The notes under the pieces are model-generated. The model was not told where the DNA came from. It was given only the letters and a program-made list of their open reading frames with translations, and ran no database searches. This document shows, one piece after another, positions 7,241 to 15,552 of a stretch of DNA of 17,528 bases (positions are counted from its first letter, which is position 1; every line of letters starts with the position of its first letter). The stretch is from Rhizorhapis sp. SPR117. GTDB taxonomy: Bacteria; Pseudomonadota; Alphaproteobacteria; Sphingomonadales; Sphingomonadaceae. The DNA lies in NCBI RefSeq assembly GCF_021742065.1, contig NZ_JAKKIE010000065.1, positions 1 through 17,528 on the forward strand, in the 5' to 3' direction. Made by a program: the position numbers and the translations under genes.

Positions 7241-8323
7241 TCAGCTTGCTGAAACGAGCGTAGCTCTCGATTTTTTTGGTCGCTTTCGCGCGAACCAGAA
7301 GGTCCAGACCGTCAAGCTGCCGAGCAGACCCAGTGCGAGGCCGGATGTGGTCATGACCAGGCGATAGGGCAGTCCGCCCACCTTGGCGGCGTGGAGCGGA
7401 TAGAGCAAATTATAGATCTTCGCCTTTGTCGGCAGCCGCGAAGCATCGCGTGCGGCAACAAGGTGGCCGCTATCGGCAGCAAACCAGAGCGTCGTTCGGC
7501 CGTTGGGCAGCCACTCCTCCGCCTTTTTCAGGCGCAGCGTGATCAGCCCGTTGCCATCGCGCGGCAAGGAAAGGCTCCGAACCTCCGCTTCGGGAAAGTG
7601 GCTCCGGGCGGTTTCGATCATTTTACGCCAGTCGGGGTGGGCTGCGAGTTCCGCCGGGTGCGGATCGGGGGCTTTCAAGCTCGCATCGATGACCATAGGC
7701 GCCGAGGACCCCAGGATCAGCGCCGCCATCGGACGGAACACCAATATGGCGCCGGTCAGCAGCGACAGGATCAGAAGCGGCGCGGCCACAATGCCAAGAT
7801 CGCGATGGTGACGCAGGATGGCTGGCCGGCTCAGGCGTTTGGGCAGAAGGCGGAATTCAAAGGTCTTCCGCGTTCGCCACCACAGAATGATGCCGGACAG
7901 AACGAAGAGCAAACCGGCCACGGCCGCGATCCCGCCAACGGTTTCGCCAGCGTTGCCGGCGAACAGGTGGTGATGAAGATCGAACAGCCAGATTTCGGGG
8001 CGCTCCCACTGGCTGTCCCAGCGCTGCACCATGATGCCCGCCTGATCGCTGTAGCCGCCCGCACCTTCCTTGAAGGTCAGGCGGTTCAATCCGAAGCCCT
8101 CGTTGGCAAAAAGGATCATCTGCGGCCGGGCTGAAGGATCGGCCATGATCCGTTCGACCGCCCCGGCTATGGCGCTGGTCGCCTGAACCTGAGCGTCGCC
8201 TGCATGCGGGAGGATTACCCAGGCATCCTTGTGAACCAGAAGCGCGCCCGAAATCCCCAGCACCGCCAGTACAAGGCCGATCAGCCCTCCCGTCCAGCGG
8301 TGCAAGAGATCGAGGAGCATCAT
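7241..8323 (-). CDS. PepSY-associated membrane protein (iron uptake reductase-like)
   Basis: A 360-residue inner-membrane protein of the PepSY_TM family. It has an N-terminal span after LLHRWTGG, a long periplasmic loop, a span at about 138-160 ending WWRTRK, a third span after HRDLG (about 190-212), a second periplasmic PepSY-like stretch, and a C-terminal span ending FWFARKRPKK. Conserved histidines sit next to the membrane (LHRW, DLHHHLF, RHHRD, PLHAAK), typical of this family, whose members reduce or process ferric-siderophore complexes in the periplasm. Its ATG shares one base with the stop of the TonB-dependent receptor upstream, so the two are translationally coupled, which strongly supports a joint role in siderophore iron uptake. 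The exact siderophore is unknown. Confidence 0.85.
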   Translation of the reverse strand: MMLLDLLHRWTGGLIGLVLAVLGISGALLVHKDAWVILPHAGDAQVQATSAIAGAVERIMADPSARPQMILFANEGFGLNRLTFKEGAGGYSDQAGIMVQRWDSQWERPEIWLFDLHHHLFAGNAGETVGGIAAVAGLLFVLSGIILWWRTRKTFEFRLLPKRLSRPAILRHHRDLGIVAAPLLILSLLTGAILVFRPMAALILGSSAPMVIDASLKAPDPHPAELAAHPDWRKMIETARSHFPEAEVRSLSLPRDGNGLITLRLKKAEEWLPNGRTTLWFAADSGHLVAARDASRLPTKAKIYNLLYPLHAAKVGGLPYRLVMTTSGLALGLLGSLTVWTFWFARKRPKKSRATLVSAS

Positions 8324-10470
8324 CAGAAGCGGTAATCCCAGCCAAGGGTGACGTTGCGGCCGCGCCCGGAGAAGAAGTGGGCATCGTCGGTCGGACGAAC
8401 GGTATCGCTGTAATAATCGATGTAGAATTTATCGAACAGGTTCTGGACACTGAGGGTGAGGGCGCCAAACCCGGTTTGATAGCGCAGGCTGGCGTCGGTC
8501 ACATTGTAGCCGTCAAAGTCATAGACGGTGTTGAATGTGCCCGGCGCGCGCTCAAAACTCCGGGCCAGATAAAATTGCGTCTGCACGCGCGCGGAAATCG
8601 GTCCATTTATATAGCTGGCGGCAAGGTTGAGCCGGTCAGGCGAGATGTTTGCGCCGTCGAGGTCGCGATCTACCTGGTCAACCCCGTCAGCAGAGCCATC
8701 GGTCCGCCCGATCAGATGCGCATAGCCTGCGGACAAGGTGAGGCCAGGCACCGGTGTCTTGACAGCCAAATTCAATTCCAGTCCCTGGATTTCGACCCGC
8801 TGCCGCTGCACTTCATAGGAACCGTTGATCAGCGTCAGCAAAGAGCCATTCTTGCTGGTCGACCAGAAATAGGCGGCGCTGGCATCCAATGGGCCGCGCT
8901 TGACCTCCATACCGATTTCCCGGTTATTCGAAACAATCGGGCTGATGTTGACATAGGTGTCGATGTCGACCCCATCTGTGTTCACCGCTCGGGCAATGCG
9001 ACCAACGTCAGGCACAGTGTAGCCTTCCGCATAGCTGCCATAGAGCCGAATGCCGGGAAGCGGCTCTACAATCACACCGCCATTGAACAGCGTATCGTTG
9101 AACGTGGGACTGCCGCCGGATACGAAGTGCGAGCCATAGGATGCCAGGGTCGTGTAATCGTCGATGGTGACGCGGACATCCTCGTAACGGATGCCGCCGG
9201 CCAGACGAAGTTTCTTGTCGAACAGCGCCAGATTGAACTGGGCGAAGGGCGCGAGGCTGCGATAATCGGTGGGCGGGACCCATGTGCGGTCCGTCGCAAT
9301 CAGCCGCTGTTCAGTAAGGTCAAAAAGCGCGTCGAAGCCGAGCGCCGCCGTCAGCGCCTCGAAACCCGGAATGCCGCGCTCATAGCTGATCTTGCCCCCA
9401 TATTTACGCGACCGGTTCTGCGATTGGTCGAACAGCGCACCAACGGGCGCGAGGGACGCATCCTGGAATGTGGCGATGGGCGCGACTTCGCCGCCATAAG
9501 TGTCGCGCGAGCGATTGAAGAAAATCTGGCTGACCAGATTGCCACCCCAGAGATTGGTGTCGGTCAGCGATAGCGCAACGCTTTCGGTCCGGTTGGTGGC
9601 GGGTGCGCCCGGCGGGTCCCCCCGGACGGAAGTTGTCGGCAGGTTGACGAGGTGATTGCCGTTCTGCGCAACATAGTCCCCATCCCCCTTCAATTCGAAC
9701 CGGCTGGCGATCAGGTCCAATCGAGCGCTGTCGCTCAGCGCGTAGCCGAACCGTCCAAAGACGGACCAGCTTTTTGAATCCTGCGTCTCGCCTTGGGTCA
9801 GGTCGGTACCGAGGCGGCGGTCATGGCCATCATAATACACGCCGCGCTTTTCGAAGGCTGTGCCCACCGTCGCATCGACGCGGCCTGCGCGATAAGACAG
9901 CAGAGCCGCGGCTTTGCCGCCCAACCCGTCACCGTGAAAACCATCATCGGCGCTGCCTTGCAGCAGGACGCGGCCGGATACTCCTTCCGTCACTGGCGGG
10001 CCTACTGTCACCTGATTGACGATGCCGCCCGTACCGCCAATGCCTTGCAGAGCGTTGGAGCCATAGATCAGCTCGACCCGATCCACGAAAAACGGATCGA
10101 TCGTGAAGCCATCGCGCGCGCCATCGCGCAGGGGCGCTGTCTGCGGGATGCCATTGATCGCATAGAGCGGCGAACGCCCGCGCAACGTCTCACCCGCGCC
10201 CGACAGCTTCTGTCGGGTGGGAGAGAATGAGGGCGTCAGGTTGGCGACGGCGTCCACAATCGAACCGCCGATGGCGACCTGCTGGTCCAGCGTCTCCTTA
10301 TCAAGGACATCGATTGTGAGCGGAAGCGCGTTGGCGGGAAGTGCGCTCCGCGTTGCCATTACGACGATGTCATCGCTGCTTTCCGCCGCCGGTGCCATAA
10401 CCTGAGCATGGGCTGCCCCGGTAACGAGAGTGGCTGCGGTCGAGAGTAAGGTCGTGAATATGTAGCGCAT
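8323..10470 (-). CDS. TonB-dependent outer-membrane receptor (siderophore type)
   Basis: A 715-residue receptor. Residues 1-22 are a signal peptide ending AHA, cleaved before Gln23. DDIVVMATR (33-41) is the TonB-box region, followed by a plug domain (about 45-165) and a 22-stranded barrel ending in WDYRF with the terminal phenylalanine needed for barrel insertion. Plug landmarks include AINGIPQ and VELIYGSNALQGIGGTGGIVN. It would import a ferric siderophore using TonB energy. An AGGGGAG Shine-Dalgarno precedes the ATG at 10470, but that sequence can pair with CCCCU just upstream. The PepSY membrane partner follows with a one-base overlap. Substrate cannot be told from sequence. Confidence 0.93.
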   Translation of the reverse strand: MRYIFTTLLSTAATLVTGAAHAQVMAPAAESSDDIVVMATRSALPANALPLTIDVLDKETLDQQVAIGGSIVDAVANLTPSFSPTRQKLSGAGETLRGRSPLYAINGIPQTAPLRDGARDGFTIDPFFVDRVELIYGSNALQGIGGTGGIVNQVTVGPPVTEGVSGRVLLQGSADDGFHGDGLGGKAAALLSYRAGRVDATVGTAFEKRGVYYDGHDRRLGTDLTQGETQDSKSWSVFGRFGYALSDSARLDLIASRFELKGDGDYVAQNGNHLVNLPTTSVRGDPPGAPATNRTESVALSLTDTNLWGGNLVSQIFFNRSRDTYGGEVAPIATFQDASLAPVGALFDQSQNRSRKYGGKISYERGIPGFEALTAALGFDALFDLTEQRLIATDRTWVPPTDYRSLAPFAQFNLALFDKKLRLAGGIRYEDVRVTIDDYTTLASYGSHFVSGGSPTFNDTLFNGGVIVEPLPGIRLYGSYAEGYTVPDVGRIARAVNTDGVDIDTYVNISPIVSNNREIGMEVKRGPLDASAAYFWSTSKNGSLLTLINGSYEVQRQRVEIQGLELNLAVKTPVPGLTLSAGYAHLIGRTDGSADGVDQVDRDLDGANISPDRLNLAASYINGPISARVQTQFYLARSFERAPGTFNTVYDFDGYNVTDASLRYQTGFGALTLSVQNLFDKFYIDYYSDTVRPTDDAHFFSGRGRNVTLGWDYRF

Positions 10471-10901
10471 AAAGCTCCCCTTGGGTCAGGGGCGCCGCTA
10501 ACCTGTTTCAAATACTATTGCAAGTCAGTATCAAATTGGCCTCTCTAGTTAGCCTCGTCGTTCCGTCGCGGTTTTTGTCAACATGGCCGATTACATGATA
10601 TTGTTGCGATTGCAGCGTCAGGAGGTCGAGTGGACGCTCGCAGATAGCAGACTGGTGGTGTTCTAACCGCGACAGACGCCAACATTTCTGCCGTTTACGC
10701 TGGAAATTCGCGAGTCTGGAACCTGTCGTTCATTCAGGTCAGTATTTCAAGCATGTGGAGCGGCAATTTTGGGCCGGCGCGGATGGGCAAGCAGCAAGAC
10801 AGCGGACTGCCATTCACCTGATGCTTATTCAATTGGCGCAGAGCGTGAAGGTGCAAATAGGGACTCAGCGGTGCCCCCAGTTTGGAGCAAAGTCGCGGAA
10901 A
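10471..10901. other. Intergenic region between the two TonB receptor genes
   Basis: About 430 bases without a supported gene. It holds the leader and promoter of the 8323-10470 receptor. A dyad ATACT-N10-AGTAT at 10512-10531 could be an operator, possibly iron-responsive, but it is only a weak Fur-like match. A perfect TTGACA on the minus strand at 10576-10581 has no well-spaced -10. A 27-codon plus-strand ORF beginning at about 10583 has no ribosome-binding site and I do not call it. Confidence 0.4.
10476..10492 (-). promoter_or_regulatory. Short GC stem over the receptor Shine-Dalgarno
   Basis: In minus-strand RNA, CCCCU (10492-10488) can pair with AGGGG (10481-10477) across a six-base loop. 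AGGGG is the ribosome-binding core for the receptor ATG at 10470. The stem is only five base pairs but four are G-C, so it could reduce translation until unwound. Confidence 0.3.
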
Positions 10902-13151
10902 TCAGAACCTGATTTTCGCTCCGCCCAGCACCATGCGCGGCGCTCCCGGGCGCGCACCCGCAGGAGAAAAGGCGACATTGTATGTTTTGTCGAACAGGTT
11001 AGTCACGCTGGCGAAGACCGAGAGGGGTCCAAAAACATCCCACTCGGCTGCGAGATCGACAAGCGCGCGGCTGTCGATCTTTTCCGCATCAGCTATCTCT
11101 CCTGATCCAGCCACGGCGCGGGTCTTGCTTACCAGGTTGAGCGTTGCTGAGAACCGCGCCTTTTCTAGTTCTACGCTCGCATTCAAGGTCAATTGATGCT
11201 TGGGTAGATAGGGCAGCCGGTCCCCTTTTGCCACCGATCCCCAAGGCTCATAACCGTTATCGAAAGACGTGCGGAACTCGGCATCCGTCAATGTGTAGAC
11301 GACGGAAACCGGTATGGCGAAACCTTGATCGTCGACGCCGCCGAATGTGTATCCACCGGTCAACTCGATACCTTTCACATGGACTGCACCGCCATCGAAC
11401 TGGTCACCGATCACGCAATTGCCGCCCGTGGAATTGGTGCAGGTGCCCACAAGGTTGGAATAGTCATTGAAATAGCCGATGGCCTCTGCGTGCCAGCTGT
11501 TCTTGGCAACTTTGAAGCCTGCCTCATAGTTCCACGAGGTTTCGGCGTCGGTCGTCGATCCGGGGCCGGGGCTTGCAAAACCGCGATGGGCACCAGCGAT
11601 GAAACGCATTCCGGGCGAAAACTCCCAAGAGACTGCCACCCCCGGTATCCATACATCGACGTTTGATGTCACGACAGATGTGGGCATAGTCCGACTAGGG
11701 TCAGAGCCCGACCAGTCGGTCCGCTTCAGGTCGATCGTTTCGTAACGAAGCCCGGGCGTCAGAGTGACATCGCCCAGCGTAATTGTGTCACGGACGAAGA
11801 AGGCCCAAGCTTGCGCCTCACCGAGCCGGTTCGAGTTGCTGCCAAGAGCGCCCGCAGACGTAAGGATCATCCGGCCATCGACCATCTGGTAGATGTCATC
11901 CTGCTGGAAACGGTCTTCCTCATCTTCATGGTACCGTACCGAAATCTCCATTTCATGCGTCGCACCGCCTGTAGCGAAGCCCGCTTCAAGAACGCCCTGG
12001 ACTCCGGTAGACTGATATGCCCGATTGTTATTGCGGACCCGCAGGCCATTGACGCGACCCGTATATCCGGGCGCACCGATGAGGTCGGCCATTTGAGGGG
12101 CGAATGTGGACGGATCGGAAACAACGTTGCTGATCGAATCCCAGCCGGTATCGGCCGAATTGCGAACGTCATTCAACTTGTACCATGCCCGGGTCGTATC
12201 GTTGCGATAGGCAACGATTGTGAAGCCCAGCGTTTCGGAGGGACGGAAACGATAGCTCAGCTGGTAGGTCTGATGCTCGGCATTCATCTCGTCGACTTGG
12301 CTGGCATTGTAACGCCGATAGGGCGATGCCCGAAAGTCATCAAGCGTCAGGCCCAGGTAAGTTTCTGCGCTTGTCTCATCATAGGTCTGAAACTTCAGTT
12401 CCAGGGCATGGCGTTCATCGGTAGTACGCAAGGCAAGTTTTGCAACGACGTCAGTAATCTCGAAGCCGGTGTCGCCACCGATATCGATATGCTTGAAGCC
12501 ACCGGAATGCTCGTAAAGCCCCTCGATAAGACCGCCTACCTCAAGCCCGTCTGAAAGCGCAGTCCAGCCGCCCACCCAGCCATGAGCCCGGCGCGCCTTG
12601 TCCGTGCCAGCGAGAACTTTCACGGAACCGGCGCTCAACTCCGGGATTGGTGTGGAGATCAGATTGACAGCTCCGCCAACCGTCATAGGTCCATATTTGA
12701 TTGCTGCAGGCCCTTTGGAGACTTCCACGGCCGACATCCGGAAAATTTGCGGGAAGTAATAGGCCGATGGCGCGGCGTAAGGCGCGGGCGCGATCAGCAC
12801 GCCATCCTCCATCAGCGCAATTCTCGCTGAACGATCGCTTCCCGAGCCGCGAATACCGATGTTCGGCCTAAGGCCGAATCCGTCCTCTTCCTGGAGGTTC
12901 ACGCCTGGAACCTGACGCAGAACGCGATTTGGGTCCGTATAGGAAAACTCGGCAAGGTCCTCGCTATCAAGAAACTGGACCGAACCGCCGATCTCGAACG
13001 CTTCCGGCTTGGAGGCAGTGACTAGAATTGCCTCATTTGCGGGCGCACCAGCTTCCATACCAGCTTCTTCTGCGGAAGCGTTGCCGTTCCAAGCGAGAAT
13101 AGACACAAAAATGCCTGACAGCGCGGTGCCTCTGCGCAACTGAGTCTTCAT
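10902..13151 (-). CDS. FecA-like TonB-dependent outer-membrane receptor
   Basis: A 749-residue receptor. The signal peptide ends at Ala27 (NASA, then EE). EAILVTAS (about 40-47) is the TonB-box region; the plug runs to about residue 170, with LRQVPGVNLQEEDGFGLRPN and KGPAAIKYGPMTVGGAVN as landmarks. The barrel ends in KIRF with a terminal phenylalanine. The plug pattern and the loop CTNSTGGNCVIGDQFDGG resemble receptors related to FecA (ferric dicitrate), though it lacks the N-terminal signalling extension that FecA uses to talk to an anti-sigma factor: the TonB box follows the signal peptide almost at once. No fecI/fecR genes lie nearby. Regulation is probably direct, by Fur, through the site at 13183-13203. 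Confidence 0.92.
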   Translation of the reverse strand: MKTQLRRGTALSGIFVSILAWNGNASAEEAGMEAGAPANEAILVTASKPEAFEIGGSVQFLDSEDLAEFSYTDPNRVLRQVPGVNLQEEDGFGLRPNIGIRGSGSDRSARIALMEDGVLIAPAPYAAPSAYYFPQIFRMSAVEVSKGPAAIKYGPMTVGGAVNLISTPIPELSAGSVKVLAGTDKARRAHGWVGGWTALSDGLEVGGLIEGLYEHSGGFKHIDIGGDTGFEITDVVAKLALRTTDERHALELKFQTYDETSAETYLGLTLDDFRASPYRRYNASQVDEMNAEHQTYQLSYRFRPSETLGFTIVAYRNDTTRAWYKLNDVRNSADTGWDSISNVVSDPSTFAPQMADLIGAPGYTGRVNGLRVRNNNRAYQSTGVQGVLEAGFATGGATHEMEISVRYHEDEEDRFQQDDIYQMVDGRMILTSAGALGSNSNRLGEAQAWAFFVRDTITLGDVTLTPGLRYETIDLKRTDWSGSDPSRTMPTSVVTSNVDVWIPGVAVSWEFSPGMRFIAGAHRGFASPGPGSTTDAETSWNYEAGFKVAKNSWHAEAIGYFNDYSNLVGTCTNSTGGNCVIGDQFDGGAVHVKGIELTGGYTFGGVDDQGFAIPVSVVYTLTDAEFRTSFDNGYEPWGSVAKGDRLPYLPKHQLTLNASVELEKARFSATLNLVSKTRAVAGSGEIADAEKIDSRALVDLAAEWDVFGPLSVFASVTNLFDKTYNVAFSPAGARPGAPRMVLGGAKIRF

Positions 13152-13182
13152 AAGTTGGTGCCCCCATATCTATTTGCGAACG

Positions 13183-13210
13183 CTAATAAGAATAATTCGC
13201 ATTAATGCAA
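13183..13210 (-). promoter_or_regulatory. Sigma-70 promoter overlapped by a Fur-box-like site
   Basis: On the minus strand, TTGCAT (13210-13205), a 16-nt spacer and TATTAG (13188-13183) form a plausible -35/-10 pair about 30 nt before the FecA-like receptor start. The segment AATGCGAATTATTCTTATTAG (13203-13183) fills the spacer and the -10. It looks like proteobacterial Fur boxes (GATAATGATAATCATTATC type). Fur-Fe bound here would block RNA polymerase, giving expression only when iron is scarce. The match is by eye. Confidence 0.6.
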
Positions 13211-13278
13211 CCCCCGACTGATTCATTGATTCACATCAAGGTACTGCCGGTCAACAAACAAGGGGCGGGCAGACATTT

Positions 13279-13545
13279 TCAGCATCCGCTGCGAACCTGA
13301 CCTTGGCGACGCGCACGGCCGTGGCTAATGTGAACCGGGGCAAGGACGTGCATCCGGCGGGCCTCCATTTCGACGAGTGTTTCGTCTAAGAGATGGCGGC
13401 GAAGGAGCATGCCTGCCACTTGCTTTTCGTGGGGATATTTCGCGCACCGACATCGGGCGGAGGCCTGTAGGAAGCGATTGCCGTAGTGAACAACGTAGAG
13501 AAATTCACACAGGTGCTTTTCTACATCATCCGTAATTGGTAGCAT
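13279..13545 (-). CDS. Doubtful small ORF, hypothetical
   Basis: An 88-codon frame, histidine- and arginine-rich, with no recognised family and no Shine-Dalgarno before the ATG at 13545. Its start codon lies inside the spacer of the 13534-13557 dyad, so that dyad could act as an autoregulatory operator if the gene is real. The composition (many Arg, His, Cys) is also what a chance frame in GC-rich DNA would give. Confidence 0.2.
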   Translation of the reverse strand: MLPITDDVEKHLCEFLYVVHYGNRFLQASARCRCAKYPHEKQVAGMLLRRHLLDETLVEMEARRMHVLAPVHISHGRARRQGQVRSGC

Positions 13546-13831
13546 TATTTACCAATTTGTTGTAATATATTTCTAATTTTAACAATTATTTGAAATTGTT
13601 TATCCATATAATGGAATTCATACTTGTGACATAGAAACAATAGATGTCTCTATTTCGTTAGATATATATCTATCAATGCCAAAATGTCCAGTAGCTATAC
13701 CAAATTACCTGGAGATTATCTGGGTATTCATTTCGACTCATCTTAATAATTAACCTTTTTTTGAGGCATGATGGCTACCTTTGTTGCTGAGCGAGAAACT
13801 TCAGCTTGGGTGAATTGGGGCGGCATCGCAC

Positions 13832-15070
13832 ATGTCTAAGAAATGGAAAATCCTGCGGAACCAGTCCGGCAATGCATTGTTCATTGCCACCCTGGCCATG
13901 CCGGTGCTGATCGGTGCGGGCGGACTGGCTACGGATACGATCCAATGGACGCTCTGGAAGCGCCAGATTCAGCGGCAGGCCGACTCTGCGGCGCTCTCGG
14001 GTGCCTATGCGAAAGCACAGGGCGGCAATCCGTCCGCCAGCGCGACCGCCGAGATCAACCGGCACAGCTTCGTTACATTTTCGGCAGTTCCCGTCATCGA
14101 AAACGCGCCGACGGCGGGTGCCTATGCAGGGGATGATACCGCAGTTCGGGTGATCCTGCAGACGAGCGAAGTGCTGCCCTTTTCCAGCTTCTTCATGAGT
14201 TCGCCGCCAGTGATCAGAGCCGAAGCGACAGCAGCTGCGGTCACCAATGGCGAATATTGCGTCGTCGCGCTTGAATCCACGACTGCAGCCGGTATCACGA
14301 TGCAGGGCAATGCTTCGGTCAATATGGGCTGCGGCCTCGTAACGAATTCGAAAGCTGCCAACGCCGTCATCGCCGGGGGAAGTAGTCTTATCAGCGCCAC
14401 GCCGGTGGCGGCTGTCGGCGGTCTGCAATCGAGTGGCAACTACGCATCTGGTACAGCGCTGCAGCCTTACACCATTGCGCAACCTGATCCATTCGCTGAC
14501 CTGCCTGAACCCATACTCCCAAGCTGCAGCGGCAAGGTGACGGTTCAGCCCACGGCCACGCGAACGCTTGATCCAGGCTGCTATCGTGGCATGGACCTCA
14601 AAGGCACGGTGACGCTCAATCCCGGCATTTATTATATTGAGGGCAGCTCGTTTGGTGTGGGATCGCAGGCGACGGTCATTGGGGATGGCGTCACCATCAT
14701 TCTGACCAGCAGCACGGCCGCCACCAACCCGGGCTCTATCGCGGACGTAAACATTAATGGCGGCGCGAATATCCAGCTTACAGCGCCGACCAGTGGAACT
14801 TATGCGGGCGTGGTTTTCTATCAGGACAGGCGCGCGACCGATTCCGGGACCAACAAGATCAACGGCAATGCCAGTTCCAAGATACAGGGCGCCATCTACA
14901 TGCCCAAACAGGCCGTCGAGTTTTCAGGTACGTCGGGCATGGACACGAAGTGCCTGCAAATTGTCAGCCGACGCGTAACCTTTACCGGCAATAACAGCAT
15001 TACCAATCAATGTCCGGCCGGGTCGGGTGCCGAATCCTTCACCGGCACGCGCGTGCAACTGGTCGGGTGA
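13832..15070 (+). CDS. TadG-like Flp pilus assembly protein
   Basis: A 412-residue protein with one N-terminal hydrophobic segment (about 14-34, NALFIATLAMPVLIGAGG) and the TadG_N pattern continuing as RQIQRQADSAALSGA. The remainder is extracytoplasmic, rich in Gly, Ser, Thr and Ala, with short repeats suggestive of beta-structure (GTVTLNPGIYYIEGSS, GVGSQATVIGDGVTII) and six cysteines in the exported part that could form disulfides. TadG proteins are minor components needed for Flp pilus or surface adhesion. No von Willebrand A motif is evident. Unlike the two following genes it has no Glu at +5 after the candidate cleavage glycine (Gly13). It starts the tadG-tadE-tadE operon; the next ATG follows its stop by 2 nt. 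No tadA/tadB/tadC or cpa genes are in view. Confidence 0.85.
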   Translation: MSKKWKILRNQSGNALFIATLAMPVLIGAGGLATDTIQWTLWKRQIQRQADSAALSGAYAKAQGGNPSASATAEINRHSFVTFSAVPVIENAPTAGAYAGDDTAVRVILQTSEVLPFSSFFMSSPPVIRAEATAAAVTNGEYCVVALESTTAAGITMQGNASVNMGCGLVTNSKAANAVIAGGSSLISATPVAAVGGLQSSGNYASGTALQPYTIAQPDPFADLPEPILPSCSGKVTVQPTATRTLDPGCYRGMDLKGTVTLNPGIYYIEGSSFGVGSQATVIGDGVTIILTSSTAATNPGSIADVNINGGANIQLTAPTSGTYAGVVFYQDRRATDSGTNKINGNASSKIQGAIYMPKQAVEFSGTSGMDTKCLQIVSRRVTFTGNNSITNQCPAGSGAESFTGTRVQLVG

Positions 15071-15072
15071 CT

Positions 15073-15552
15073 ATGATGCCGCCGAAATTCCTTCGATGCG
15101 CCTTGCGGCTGCTCGCCGACCGGAAAGGCACCAGCGTCATGGAAACGGCAATCATCGTGCCGACGCTGGCAATACTGGTCATGGGCGCATCCGATCTCGC
15201 GATGGGATTTTCGGAGAAGCTCAAGCTGCAACAGGCCGCCGCGCGGACGGTGGAGATGGCGACGGCAGGCGGCCTTAACAGCGACGCCTTCCAAAATTTG
15301 AAAGCGGAGGGTGCCAGCGCGGCCGGAGTTCCGACTGAAAGCGTCACGCTCGACACATGGCTCGAATGCGACGGCGTCCGCCAGAGTTCGTTCGATATCA
15401 CCTGCGGTGATGGCGAGCAGGTCGCGCGTTTTGTATCGATCGACATCAGCGGTAGCTATACTCCTATGTTTTCCTTTCTCGTGCCGTCATCGCGCACGAC
15501 GGATAATGGCGGATTCGCGCTCACGGGCTATTCTTCGGTCCGGGTGCAATGA
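15073..15552 (+). CDS. TadE-like pseudopilin
   Basis: A 159-residue type-IVb pseudopilin-like protein. A basic leader ends at Gly19, followed by TSVMETAIIVPTLAILVMG: Glu24 is at +5 after the predicted prepilin peptidase cut, then a hydrophobic stem and an exported C-terminal domain with two cysteines (WLECDG, ITCGDG). TadE proteins are minor pilins of the Flp/Tad system. The ATG at 15073 lies 2 nt past the tadG stop; ATG 15076 is an alternative. The stop overlaps the next gene's ATG (ATGA), so the three genes form one translationally coupled unit. Confidence 0.85.
   Translation: MMPPKFLRCALRLLADRKGTSVMETAIIVPTLAILVMGASDLAMGFSEKLKLQQAAARTVEMATAGGLNSDAFQNLKAEGASAAGVPTESVTLDTWLECDGVRQSSFDITCGDGEQVARFVSIDISGSYTPMFSFLVPSSRTTDNGGFALTGYSSVRVQ

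Larger units (their letters stand above)
13152..13831. other. AT-rich intergenic region with dyads
   Basis: About 680 bases between the receptor and tadG. From about 13540 to 13760 the base composition drops sharply to AT-rich. It contains a 24-bp dyad (AATTGGTA-N8-TACCAATT, 13534-13557), AACAATT-N6-AATTGTT (13581-13600), a TATAAT-like hexamer at 13607-13612 without a good -35, a 14-bp palindrome TAGATATATATCTA (13659-13672), and a run of seven T at 13756-13762. This is the likely promoter and silencer region of the tad operon. Confidence 0.45.

Noticed and set aside
10899..10915. AAATCAG/CTGATTT hairpin over the FecA-like stop codon as a terminator
   Set aside because: The stem is AT-rich with a three-base loop and no following U-run; it is mostly made of the codons for the conserved KIRF end.
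11811..12554. Long plus-strand ORF (247 codons) opposite the FecA-like receptor
   Set aside because: It lies wholly antisense to a clear receptor gene and has no recognisable domain; a shadow of GC-rich coding sequence.
13607..13612. TATAAT as the tadG promoter -10
   Set aside because: No acceptable -35 at 16-18 nt upstream, and it is over 200 nt from the start codon in AT-rich DNA where the hexamer is expected by chance.
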